Of a DNA stretch of 38,618 nt, positions 12,601-22,900 are shown one piece after another. The stretch comes from Ectocarpus siliculosus (Eukaryota; Sar; Phaeophyceae; Ectocarpales; Ectocarpaceae). The notes under the pieces were generated by a model. That model was not told the origin of the DNA. It did no database searches and saw only the letters and a program-made list of their open reading frames with translations. The stretch is from positions 3,048,967 through 3,087,584 of the forward strand of contig FN649726.1 in NCBI GenBank assembly GCA_000310025.1, read 5' to 3'. Every line of letters begins with the position of its first letter. Positions within the stretch are counted from its first letter, which is position 1. The position numbers and the translations under genes were made by a program.

Positions 12601-15600
12601 GTTGTGTACGATCGTGACTCCGATATACGAGGGTGGTGTGACGAAGGCCCTCGACCCTCTTATATCGGAGCCCCCTATTGTTCAGGAATAAGAAAGTACA
12701 TTTTACCTTATAGCGGGTCGAGTCCGTGGCAACCAATTTCGACCCTCTCATACCGGAGCCCCCCTGTAAAAGGTATATAGCCTCTTTTATGTCGAAGCCA
12801 CGAACGACTGTAACACAAGATGACGCGCGCCCAAAGAAGGTGGTAGCAGTATAGTAGCATCCACCACTGCTGTGTGTAGTGTACAGTGGCGTGCACAGCG
12901 CAGCGTGCGTTCCTCTGCCTGCTGGTAAGAGCCAGCCCCCCGGTGCTAAAGAGTGGCGCGGAGGAGAGGGCAGTGCGTGGTATTGGTGTTTCCGCTGCTG
13001 TCGGCGACATGTTTTTCTTCTTCGGGCTGCTCTAGTAGTGTGCATGTTTGAGTGAGGCAGGCCATGGCTACTTCGTGACGAGCGGACATGTGGGCGCCGT
13101 GACGCGTCTTTTGTCTGTAGTACGGACGAGAGTCGTGTAGGCACGATGGAGTCGAGGCCGCTGAGGGCAGAGAGGCGCCTAATTAAGGCTCTGTTGCACC
13201 AGGTTTTGGTACGCTCTCGTTCTGTGGTCGTGCCGACGTTCGTGCGTGAGCCGTCGATTTTGTGGAAAAGTCGCGCACCTTGCTTTTGTTTGCATTTGAT
13301 TTGGGTTATACCCTGCCACCCCCGCGATCACTTTGCACACAAACGGCGACGATTTTCTGCGTGTGATTGACGTTTTGATGTTGGTTGCGGTGTTGGTTCG
13401 TAGACATGTAGGCGGACAAACTGTTCTTGTTACCGTTGACGGGGGTTGGCACGCGAAGTCCTGTCAGCTCGGGAGGTGTGTTGAGTTGGTCGGTGCCTCG
13501 AGGAGGAGCGCGGCGTTTTGTTTTTGCGCGGGGTCCCACGAGCTTGCACGAGTCCCACGTCATGGTATGCATAGAGTTTTGGGGGGCTGATGAGCGGCGG
13601 GCTGATGAGCACGCCCTCCCACCTCAGATATCATCGATTGCGCACATTTCAGGCTTCTTTTTTGCACGACCACCCGCTCACAAGACATAGTGGCAACCCA
13701 GCTACCTACACACCTTCTGTTTGACCATCCGATCCTGCTGCGCGTGTTGCTGTCTTCCGATGCTGGTCTTGTACCCCCCTCCACCTCTCTCTGGGTGCAG
13801 GATGCGCGACGGCAGCTGGTGGACGACTTTCGAAGAAACGATGGCTTTCAGAGAGCGACGGCGGGCCTCACCCAGTCGAGTGTTCAGGAAATACTAGACG
13901 AGGTGCGTTTTTTTTTTCTGTAATCGATATTTTCGTAGACCGGAGAGTCTCTTCGTTACCTTGACAGGAGCACAGAAATAGGACAGGTGCGATGTACTTA
14001 TGAGATAAGAGAGGCGGTGGCGTTTTTGCTCATGCATACAGCCAAGAACAACAACCTTTCTTCTTTCTTTCGCGCGTTTTTCTATTTTATTTCTCACGTT
14101 TTGTTTGCTTTGTTCGCCTTTTTTGGTTTCTCGGGCAGGGCATCTCGTATTTCCGATGTCAAGACTACGGGCCTGCCGGCGTTAGGTTCGAGAAGGTGCT
14201 GCGCGACGCCAGGTGTATCGGGGAGGGGAGGATGGAGGCACGAGCGCTGGGGAACTTGGCAACGGTGAGGTTTCGCGACGGGAGGCGTTTTGCCGCGCGT
14301 GTAGAGAACGCCGCCCCTCTCGAACATGAGGTTGATTTCGGCGTTAAGACGAAGAACCGTGAGGTTCAGGGTGAGCTGTTCCAGAACCCCCCCCCCCCCC
14401 CCGCACGCGCCTTCCTCAAGGAGGCAAGGTTTCACGACGTTTGGCCTAGTTTGGTGTTTGTGAGTCGCCGAAGTGTGCTTTGCCGCGGCACCAACGAGCG
14501 CTATGTCCAAGACATCCTTCGTTCCCTTCGTTCTTATGAACAATGCATGCTCGCTGTATTGTACGGGGAACTGCTATGGAGGCTGATACCGACATGGGCT
14601 CGTCTGAAAGCTATCCAACAGCCTCCTCCCTTCTCTTTTCCCCTCTTATGTTCGCGAGCACGTACGTAGCACTCATGGTTTTGTAGGGATTGTCGCGACC
14701 CGCACCTGTGTTGCCTGCCGGTGGCACATGGGCGTTATGCACAAACAAGAAACCGTGACGGGTGCACCTGGGCGAGTATTCTTTACCTGCGCGTATTGCT
14801 GATTTTGCTCTGACGCTCGCACACTTGTTTGTTCCTCCACGTTGCTAGGCGCGGTTGTATCGTATCGGCCGCACAAGATTTGTTCTTACCCCCCGTTTAT
14901 ACTTTTTTGATGATGCCTCCCGGGCAGGTGGATTACAAGACGCACCGCATTCCGGCGGCGATCCGAAGGTACCGAACGTGCGTGCAGCTGCTGAGACAGC
15001 AGGGGAACCAGGCCACAGAACGGAAGATCCTGAACTACTTGGTGATGTGCTGCATCGAGGCGCAGAGGTGAGGGAGTCTGATTCGTAGACGGGTGTCCCG
15101 TCGGCTGGGGCTGAAGAGTTGGGACGTGTTCGTGCCCCTGAACCGCAATGCCTTCCTTTGCAGCCTGTTGCTGTCGACATTTGAGATTGAGTGCCGACCC
15201 GACCGGCCAGTCGACGGCGAGTACATGACCGCCCTCCCCGCCGTCCTTTTTTTGTTTGTTCATGGCTTAGTTGTTGTTTTTTTGTATGGTTGCGTTACAG
15301 CAGTTGGCTTTTGCTTTTTGGACTGCCTACGCTATCCGCCCTTGTGTCGCCAAACGGACCCCAAGTTTTACCCCAACCATGCGCTGTCGATTTCGACTGT
15401 CTGTTTCCTCGCTCCTTTCAGGTGGGCGCCCGCGAAGCTTTTTCACGAGCAGCTGTCGAAGCTGGCGGAGAGCGAGCAAAATGTCCAGCTCCTGGGGCGG
15501 CTGCAGGAAAGAATAGAGGAGGGGATGGCTTTGCAGGTGCGTCCGTCCGCCCTTAGTGAAGATGAATTACATGCATGTGTGTGTGTTCTGATGGTTGCAT

Positions 15601-17835
15601 CGACCGCGCTGACTGATAGATTACGTTCCGTCTTGTAAAAAGCGGGAGCAAAAAACGCCTTCTGGCCCACGGGCTCCCTTGAAAGGGGGCCTCGGGGAGG
15701 AGATTCGGACGACGGGGTCGTCTCTGTACCGAGGGTGCTTGAATTGAGGAGAAGGCGCGGCGACACCGCGAACTGCAGCACCCCGCTTGCGGTATCTATC
15801 TACTTCTCCCGCATTAGCATCCTCACCGTGCAGTCGATTAAGACCGAGCTCTATTCTCTCCGCTGGGCTCGGCACTAGCTTGAGCGTAGTCCCGGCTGCG
15901 GTAATTTCTGGACCTCTATTCGCTACCCTGCTTTGAAAGTCTATTCCTCGCGCGTCTTACGCCGTCGTTGCGTGATGACGGTTTTACATTGTGTGTGTGT
16001 CGCTCACTTCTATTCCATATAGACCGCGCGCGCGACCCGGCCGACCGATGAACGCACGACCTCGGCGAGAAGAATATTCGAAGATCGCTGATAAACCGGT
16101 AGGGTACGTGGCACATGACGTCCCCTTACGGACGGGGGCCCTGAGAGTAGCGTGGACAGATACTCGCGCGTGTGTAGCGAGGAGGAGGAGGAGGAGGAGG
16201 AGGAGGCCGCTGGCGAAGTTTTGTCGTCGGGGTTCGCTCCTGAGGCCCCCTCACAAGCGGACTGGCTCTTTGGTGGTCATGGAGGAAAAAGCGTGTTCGC
16301 ACGTTTCTGTTTTTATTTTGTTCGCTCGTTGCACTCCACTCTTCCCCCGAGCATCAGGTCGCGCCGTTTCGTTCGGCTCCGCGCTCTTGTTGCGGGTGCT
16401 GTGTTTTAGTGGCACGGCAGCCAGTTTAATTCATACACAACTATCGTGGCGTGTCCTCGTGCTTGGTTCGCAGGCACGGCAAGAAGGGGATGCTGCTCCG
16501 GCTAGTAGCGGCGGGGGCGGCGGCGGCGGTGGCGGGAGCGGGAACGGTAGCGGGTTCCCCTTGCGGCGAAGAGGGACCACACCGACAGGTGGCGGGCCGG
16601 GCGGTGGCGGCGGCGGCGGCGGCGGCGGCATGTATTCACCCTCGCGGCTCCAAGGGTCCGCGCCGGTTAGCAGCGGCAGTGGTGACGGTCACGGCGTCGG
16701 TAGTGTGCACATGCCCTCGCAGCAAGGCGAGACGACACCGACGAGAGACGGCGGCGGTGGCGGCAGCAGCGGGATGTACTTTCAAGGGGGGGCTGCACCG
16801 GCTAGCGGGGTTTGCGGCGGTGACAGCGATGATCTGTACTTACCCTTCCAGCTAGGAAGGATCACACCGCCTAACTCCGGTAGCGGTCGCGGCGGCAACG
16901 TGTACTCACACTCGCGGTTACCAGGGGCCTCGCCGGTTAGCGATGGTAGAAGTGCGCACTTCATGCACCAAGGGAGCACACCACCTGGCGGCGGCGGCCG
17001 CGGCGGCGGTGGGTACTCACCCTCGCAGCAAGGAGCGACCACACGGACTAGCGGCGGCAACAGTGGTCCCGGCGGCGTGCACTTGCCCTCGCGGATTCCT
17101 GGGGCAGCACCGACTAGCAGCGGTAGCGGTGAAGCGAGCGGTGTCGATGTTTCGCACTTACCCTTGCAGCAAGTAAGGATCACATCGCCGCGCGCCAGCA
17201 ACAGCGGTGGCAGCGACATGCACTTACCCTCGCCGTTACAAGGAGCGCCGGCTAGCGCCGGTAGCGGTGACGCGAGTGGCGTCGATGGTCTGTACTCAAC
17301 ACCGCGGCATGACGTGGCGGCACTGGGTAGAAGCCCGGGCGGCGTTGTTGGTTTACATGCCTATACTCAGCAAGCACCCATGACAGGCAGCGGTGTTGGT
17401 TTCCCCGGGCAGCAATGGGGAGCCCCGCCAGCAAGACGTGGCGGCCACGACGGCTTTTATATGCTACCCCAGCAGCCAGGGGCAGCGCCGGAGGGGACCC
17501 ATCGCATCGGTGGCGAAAAGTTGTACGTGCGCCCCCGGCAGCACGGGGCCACGCGGGAGGGGGTCCACGGTGGCGTGTCTATATCCCGCCAGCCGCAAGG
17601 AGTCGCGCCTGAGGGGGTCCGTGGCGTTGGCAGCAGGGCCAGGGGCGTGTGTATTAGCCCGGAGCGAGAAGGTCGGGCCTCGCCGGTCGGGAGGCGGGGC
17701 GATGGCCACCGCGGCAGCGACGGCGGCGTTGCCGGTGCCGGTGTTGGCCGGGTCAGGGACGACTACGTGATGGTGTCGCCGGATCGCCCGCCCCCGGTTC
17801 CTCAGCCTCATTACGGTCCATACAGCAGCCGATGA
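6634..17835 (+). CDS. EF-hand-like / SH2 / TPR-repeat protein with Gly-Tyr-rich tail (989 aa)
   Basis: Thirteen exons: 6634-6735, 7323-7525, 8707-8860, 9631-9867, 10380-10439, 10833-10913, 11471-11658, 12426-12525, 13801-13902, 14139-14264, 14928-15067, 15422-15536, 16474-17835. Phases agree throughout. An in-frame TAG lies just before the ATG. Residues 7-100 resemble the EF-hand-like module preceding SH2 in Cbl (FWDLMQ...WDTF; ALFLTRFGPMRSCL). The SH2 domain is about 114-213: WFHGKLSRDEA opens it and GVFLFRYSD holds the phosphotyrosine-binding arginine, R148. Residues 238-530 are amphipathic helical exons of TPR type (e.g. HQLLAEYFLSRGSPGRGLDHF; GISYFRCQDYGPAGVRFEKVL). Residues 537-989 are a Gly/Ser/Pro-rich tail with a recurring Y..P..QG unit. 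This suggests a phosphotyrosine-reading adaptor; no catalytic domain is seen. The gap at 11869-12152 lies in the intron between exons 7 and 8. Phase needs no exon there, but one cannot be excluded. Exon 8's acceptor has a weak pyrimidine tract. Confidence 0.82.
8249..8268. repeat. Poly-C run in SH2-gene intron
   Basis: A C homopolymer of about 17 bases lies in intron 2 of the SH2 gene. Similar C or G runs occur at about 4-18, 11048-11060, 12200-12220, 14388-14402 and 36430-36447. They are typical of this genome and are likely places for sequencing length errors. Confidence 0.8.
11869..12152. other. Assembly gap (284 N)
   Basis: Run of N bases inside the intron between exons 7 and 8 of the SH2/TPR gene. 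Its true length is unknown. Confidence 1.
12618..12764. repeat. Intronic hairpin with a second diverged copy of one arm
   Basis: CTCCGATATACGAGGGT (12618-12634) pairs with its near reverse complement ending at 12670 (CGACCCTCTTATATCGGAG), with one mismatch in the paired core and a loop of about 17 bases. The right arm plus its C-run is repeated directly about 88 bp downstream (12739-12764, TCGACCCTCTCATACCGGAG). The structure begins 93 bp after the donor of exon 8 of the SH2 gene. Confidence 0.7.
16178..16207. repeat. (GAG)n trinucleotide microsatellite in intron
   Basis: About nine tandem GAG triplets lie in the last intron of the SH2/TPR gene. An open frame crosses it (from 15991 into the final exon), but the acceptor CAG at 16471-16473 and phase show that this stretch is intronic. 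Confidence 0.75.
16500..17660 (+). repeat. Degenerate coding repeat, about 20-residue Y/P/QG/Gly unit
   Basis: The last exon of the SH2 gene encodes many diverged copies of a unit of the form (Y/H)-x-P-(S/x)-x-x-QG-x-x-P followed by a Gly/Ser linker. Examples are MYSPSRLQGSAP, DLYLPFQLGRITP, NVYSHSRLPGASP, GYSPSQQGATT, FYMLPQQPGAAP and LYVRPRQHGAT. About twelve tyrosines occur in the tail, most at the same place in a unit. The underlying DNA has long GGC/GGT runs around 16505-16630. Confidence 0.75.
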
Positions 17836-19906
17836 CAGGGCACTCGAGAGTAGGTGTCAAAGACGACGAGATATTCCGGCGGAGAGGGTGGGGTGGCATA
17901 GGGGCTTGTTTCGGTAGAGGTCTTGTTCTTATTTTTTTTAGCTCTCATGGAGAGTGCGCGCGCGTGGTGGGTGGGTTGTACTCTCTAACGCTTTCAAGTG
18001 ACGGGGGACGCGAGCAGTCGGAAGGGCGCTGGGGAGGCGGCGTACGCTTGAAATCCCTGCGCGAAAACAGAGGGGCAGTGGTTCGGTCGCCGTACTACGA
18101 ACACCGACTGCTGCACGGATTCTGTCGAGGAGGCGGTTTACATGATATTCTGACTACTTCCAAGGTATATATATTTTTTTGTGAGCGTCGTCCAGGTCTT
18201 TTTGTGTAATTTTGGGCGCCCTTATCGGCGGCGTTCTCTGAAGTTTTGTTTTCGCCAGGCGTCCGTGTGCTAATAATACATTATACATGAATCGTTGTTT
18301 TTCTCGGCGATAAGCTTGGTTGCCTGTAATTGTTGTAGAATTTTCCGGCGCATTGGTGGTAAGTTGGAACGCGCCTGCCGGCGATTCCCCCCGATAATTT
18401 ATACGTGTACGACGTTTGTTTTCGTGTGGGATTTTCGTTTTCGTTTTTTTATTTTTCGTGTTTTGTACAAGATCCCGGTTTTATAGACTTACTCGCAGCA
18501 ACAAGGTTTGTTTGTAGATCACAAGGTTGGCCTGATAATTGCCGTCGATCTAAGGCCCCATAAGTAGTGCGGGGCGACCTCCGCTTGTTGTGCGCCGCCT
18601 TTTTGGATTTTGTACTTGCCCTGCAAGCATCCATGTACTGCTGTGGTAGGTGGTTGTTTCGCGGCTAACCGTGCATCTTGGTGTGCTTGCCGCCCGTTTT
18701 ATTGAGGTAATCAGCTACGTGCACAGCGACGGGAAGAGGAAGACCAGGCGATCATTCTGTGAGGTCAATACGATGATGATAAATTTTTAGTATGAGAGAG
18801 GGGTTCGTTGCTCTACACCCGTAGCCCGTAGAGTCGTCTGCGTTCAGGACCTAACACCCACCTACACCATAGGTTGTTTTTGTGGTGCATCTTGCATTCA
18901 TTTGCCGTCGCCCAGGAAAGAAATCGATAAAGAGAGAGAGACGAAATGATGCTGCTGCACACTTACTTGCTGTTTGCGGCCCCCTTTTGTGGGGGCCGAA
19001 CGGCCGAACTCACAAGATACCAATTTCACGCGGAGATGGTGGTCTAGTATGAGGCGGTCAGCACGCGCGGGTTCGCGTGGCTTGCTGTCGTAGTGCCTGC
19101 TTACCTACCACATAATTCTTCATCAGTCGTTCGTGCGGTCCTTCGCCGATCGGGTTCAAGGGCCGCCGAAATGAGCCGAGCTCACGTGTGTGTATGTGCC
19201 GAGAAGAGACGGTGAAGAGGTTCCATTTCACAACGGATTGCCAAGTGATGTGCGGGAAAGCCAATGAGTAGAATCCGAAGCCCTCGCGTGTATTAGCTGC
19301 TCGGGCGTCTCGACATGCGTGTATCAACCAATCATTGTTCATTCACATCAACCCGTTTGGTGTGGGGAACATTCCGCCACCGTCCCGCGGCTTTTGGGAA
19401 AGGATCTCTTATAGCCATAACTCTTCTTCCAGGCCACACCGTCCGCAGCATGTGCAGGTACAGCCAAGATGATATGTACCCACAACTTGTTGCAGGATGA
19501 TTGTGGTTTGACACAACGGACGCTGCTGCTACATACACCGGCAACCGGACCAATTCGTTTGAAGGCAGAACTCTGCCTTTTTATCGTTTTCCCTCCAAGC
19601 CTCTGTCACAATGGGCGCTTCGTGAAACCGTTGTCGCCTTGCAGCGCGATGAAGGGGTTAATCGTCCAAACCTCTAGCCCATTCGGAAGTGGGCGTGGGC
19701 GTCGATGGCGGGAGAGTGCAGGAGTGGTAGGCGGCTGGTAGCACAGCAGTCAACAGTCACACGTCTTTTTCGAGAGTTGTAGGGGCTCCGGCGAAACGTA
19801 AACACGTACAGCAGTAGGCACCAGACCAGCGGATCCGGGCTGTGGGTTCCCCCGCAAAAGTTCACATGATGCCACACCATACGACGGACGCCGTGCGCTT
19901 TCCGCG
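17836..19906. other. Intergenic region, no gene recognised
   Basis: This 2.07-kb stretch holds the 3' UTR of the SH2 gene and presumably the promoter of the proteasome-like gene. Short open frames on both strands show no family resemblance. A perfect 7- to 8-bp hairpin, GGCCCCC..GGGGGCC, occurs at 18978-18997; no role is assigned. Confidence 0.6.
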
Positions 19907-22900
19907 ATGAGGTTTACGTTCGGCGTGCTGCTGCTGATTTCTCCAGGGGCCCTACGCGTTAGATCGGTGGCACATGTGTGAGTAATTTTTTCAAATTTCG
20001 ATTCGCTGGTGTCTCCTGTCTACTGATGACACACTACAATACAGCGCCGTAACATATCAGAATACCATACACCGTGGACCAATTCCAAAGCTCGATTACT
20101 CCACGACGAAGAGGATGCATACACCGAAGGATGCGTTTCCGGAAAGCACTCGACGGGACGGTTCCAACGCCGCCATTCTCGTCACCGCCACTTTTTTGAC
20201 TTCATAAAGCGATCAAGCTTGAAAATCGATCCAGGGGGCATGGTATCCTAAGCGACCAACGGCACAAACTCTCAACAGTTTAGTTTGTATGCATACATTG
20301 TTGTTGTTGTTGTCTTCACATTAAAAACCATTCCGGTCTCCGCTCAGTACCTTCTAATGTCCGTACTGGTCCAACTGACGCAATAATAGTACACGTACAT
20401 ATCAAGCATGTTGCATGCAAAACTGCTGGTCTCTCTCGATGACCCTCCCACCCGGCTGGCGAGGAGATCCGGAATCGCTCGCGACGCAGACCTCTCCCAA
20501 AAGTTCGAAAGAGACAAAAAAACTAGGCTCTCGGAGAGGAAGGTCTATTGCGGCAGCCTGGAACTGTTTTGGCCGGCTGCCATTGCCCGAACTGATGAGG
20601 TCCCAGTAACCTTGGCAGGGTTCCGCTATTAATTGTGCATTTTGGATAAAGCATGCAATCGGGGAAGTTCAGTTGGGTGAGGGCTAGGGATGGGGTCTGC
20701 GTGACAACCCCCTCCCTGTTCTCTGTCCTCAATGCACTTGTTCATATTTTCTCGCGAAGGCGGTCCCGGCATGAGGCAGCATGGCGCATCATCCCACAGG
20801 CCTCGATATAAGGCTCGGCGATCAATCACCTCCATCGTTACTTACACATGGACTTACCTGGTGCTGGAGATGGACCACTGAACAACGATGTCTGTGTCTC
20901 CTCTCTCTTGCGCGCTTTATGCAGGCGCCGAAAAGCTCCGGTTCGGGAAAAGAAGGCGTACGACACAAGCGTGAGAGCTTTCTCCCCGGACGGTTCCATC
21001 TATCAGGTACGTCAACGTTGGAAGAGCTGTGTTGATGCTCATGTATGGTAAACGCGGTGGCTGTTTTCAACCATAGAGCGATCTGATGCCAGAGCTTCCA
21101 GCACCGCAAGAAACATGCCACTATGGCACCCACGTCGACGCAGAGATGGAAACAAGGCAAGCAAAAGTTGATCAACGTAGAAGTACGGATAGACGGATAG
21201 ACAGGCACGCAGTCGGGCAGAGACAAGAGGCAACGAACTAGGTGAATAGAACTGCTGTAGCTGTAAACGGTTCCATATCAGCACATATGCACATGTTTTT
21301 GATGTATTTCTTTCCAGCTCGCTGCCGGCGCCAACGTAACCGACGGACACCAGAACCTCTTCCTGCGAAACTCGAAAGACATGTGAAGACGCCCAGACCC
21401 ACAAGACAATCACGCCCGCCCACCCCCCAGGTGGAGTACGCCGTCGAAGCCGCGGACAAGGGGGGCCTGACGATCGGCGTGCAGACGGACAAGGGCTTGG
21501 TGCTCGCGGCGCACGGGCGGCGGCGCTCGCCGCTCCTCAAGGCTTCCTCGGTGTCCAAGATTGCCGACGTGGACGACGGGCGCATGTGCTGCGCCATGTC
21601 CGGGCTGCTCCCGGACGGCCGCTTGCTGCTCGACTACGCGCGGTGAGATAGTTAGGCCTCGCAGCGACCCCTCGCACGCACAGCAGTATGTTTGAGGCCG
21701 CCGTGCCTTCTAACGGAGGCTACCGTGCCCACCCACGGTAGTATTGAGTATGTCTGGGGACTAGGTTAACCCAGGGCCGATGCAGATGATATACAGTAGA
21801 ACCTTGATTATCACACACCCCGGGCTCCTCCCAGCACAGTTCACAGTATTATATAGTGAACATAAACTGAACAAATGCGTGGCTCTCTCTCGCGAGGGGC
21901 CCCGCACTTGGACACCCAATAGCATACCCCCCTACACACGTACTCCCCAGATCGGATCTTGTATCCAAGTGCCCCAAACACCGTATACACAAACCTGTTC
22001 GGTTTGCTCATGTTTGAACCTGTTTCTTTCGACGTGCCCGGTATGTCTGTCGGCAGCCTCTCTCCGATGCCAACGTTTTTGCGAAACCAGGTCTTGACTG
22101 GAAGTGCGCCGACTGAGCGTGAAGATATGGAACGTATTTTTGCGCCTGTCACTCCCCCCCCCCCTCAGAAAGTGCTCCCCGTGTGAAGCTTTGTGGCACG
22201 ACCGTAAAAACAAACGTCCCACCCGCACTATCTATCCAACCGTCCGTCCTCCCGTCGGCCGGTCGTTTGCTTGTGTCTTGTCTGTCGGCGGAACAAACGC
22301 GCACACGGCATCACGAACCACAACCACACATGTATTCATAGCACGTGGGTCCAAGAGCACCGGTTCGAGTTTGACGAGGCTCCTAGCGTGGAGGCGGTGG
22401 CGTCCCAGCTCAGCCGCCTGGCGCTCAAGTTCAACGGCTACGACAAGGACGGGAAGGCCGGTAACGGCGGGCGGGAGGAAGAGGACGGCGGCGGCCCGGC
22501 CATGTCTCGGCCGGTGAGAGCTATGTAGCGAAGAACGGCCCGGCTGTTGTAGAAGCTCGAAGAACGTTGTACAGGGGGTTGGTATCGAATGCCCCCCTGT
22601 TGTAGCTTGGCGATGCCGTACACTTTTTTTTTACGCGATGAATGCATGCACGGGGTGTATGTAGCGCGGTGGTCTTTCTGACTTGCTGCTGGTACATTCA
22701 CTTGCTTATAGCCCGCTTGTGCACCACCGATCAAATCGCTGCTTGGTTATTTTTTCCTCGCCAGCATGAAACGATGGAAACTAAGGCAGAAAACCCGTTG
22801 TTGTGTGCGAACGCTTCTTCCCTTCTCGTTTGTTGTATTCTGGTGTCAGGTGGGCGTGGCCCTCCTCATGGCGGGAGTAGATCGCGGGGATCGGCCGGTG

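Noticed and set aside
15991-16473. Upstream half of a 614-codon plus-strand open frame as coding
   Set aside because: The strong acceptor at 16471-16473 and exon phase place the true exon start at 16474. The upstream part has Arg/Glu microsatellite coding and no family match.
18978-18997. Hairpin GGCCCCC/GGGGGCC as a bacterial-type terminator
   Set aside because: The context is eukaryotic and there is no following T-run.
19058-19342. 94-codon minus-strand open frame between genes 2 and 3
   Set aside because: No family resemblance and no supporting splice structure.
20408-20632. 74-codon plus-strand open frame
   Set aside because: It lies inside the first intron of the proteasome-like gene, overlaps another open frame of similar length, and shows no motif.
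20848-20924. ATG at 20848 as the start of the proteasome-like protein
   Set aside because: The frame is open, but the added residues look random and include a textbook pyrimidine tract and acceptor (ending 20924). The phase-matched leader exon at 19907 is better. Kept as an alternative.
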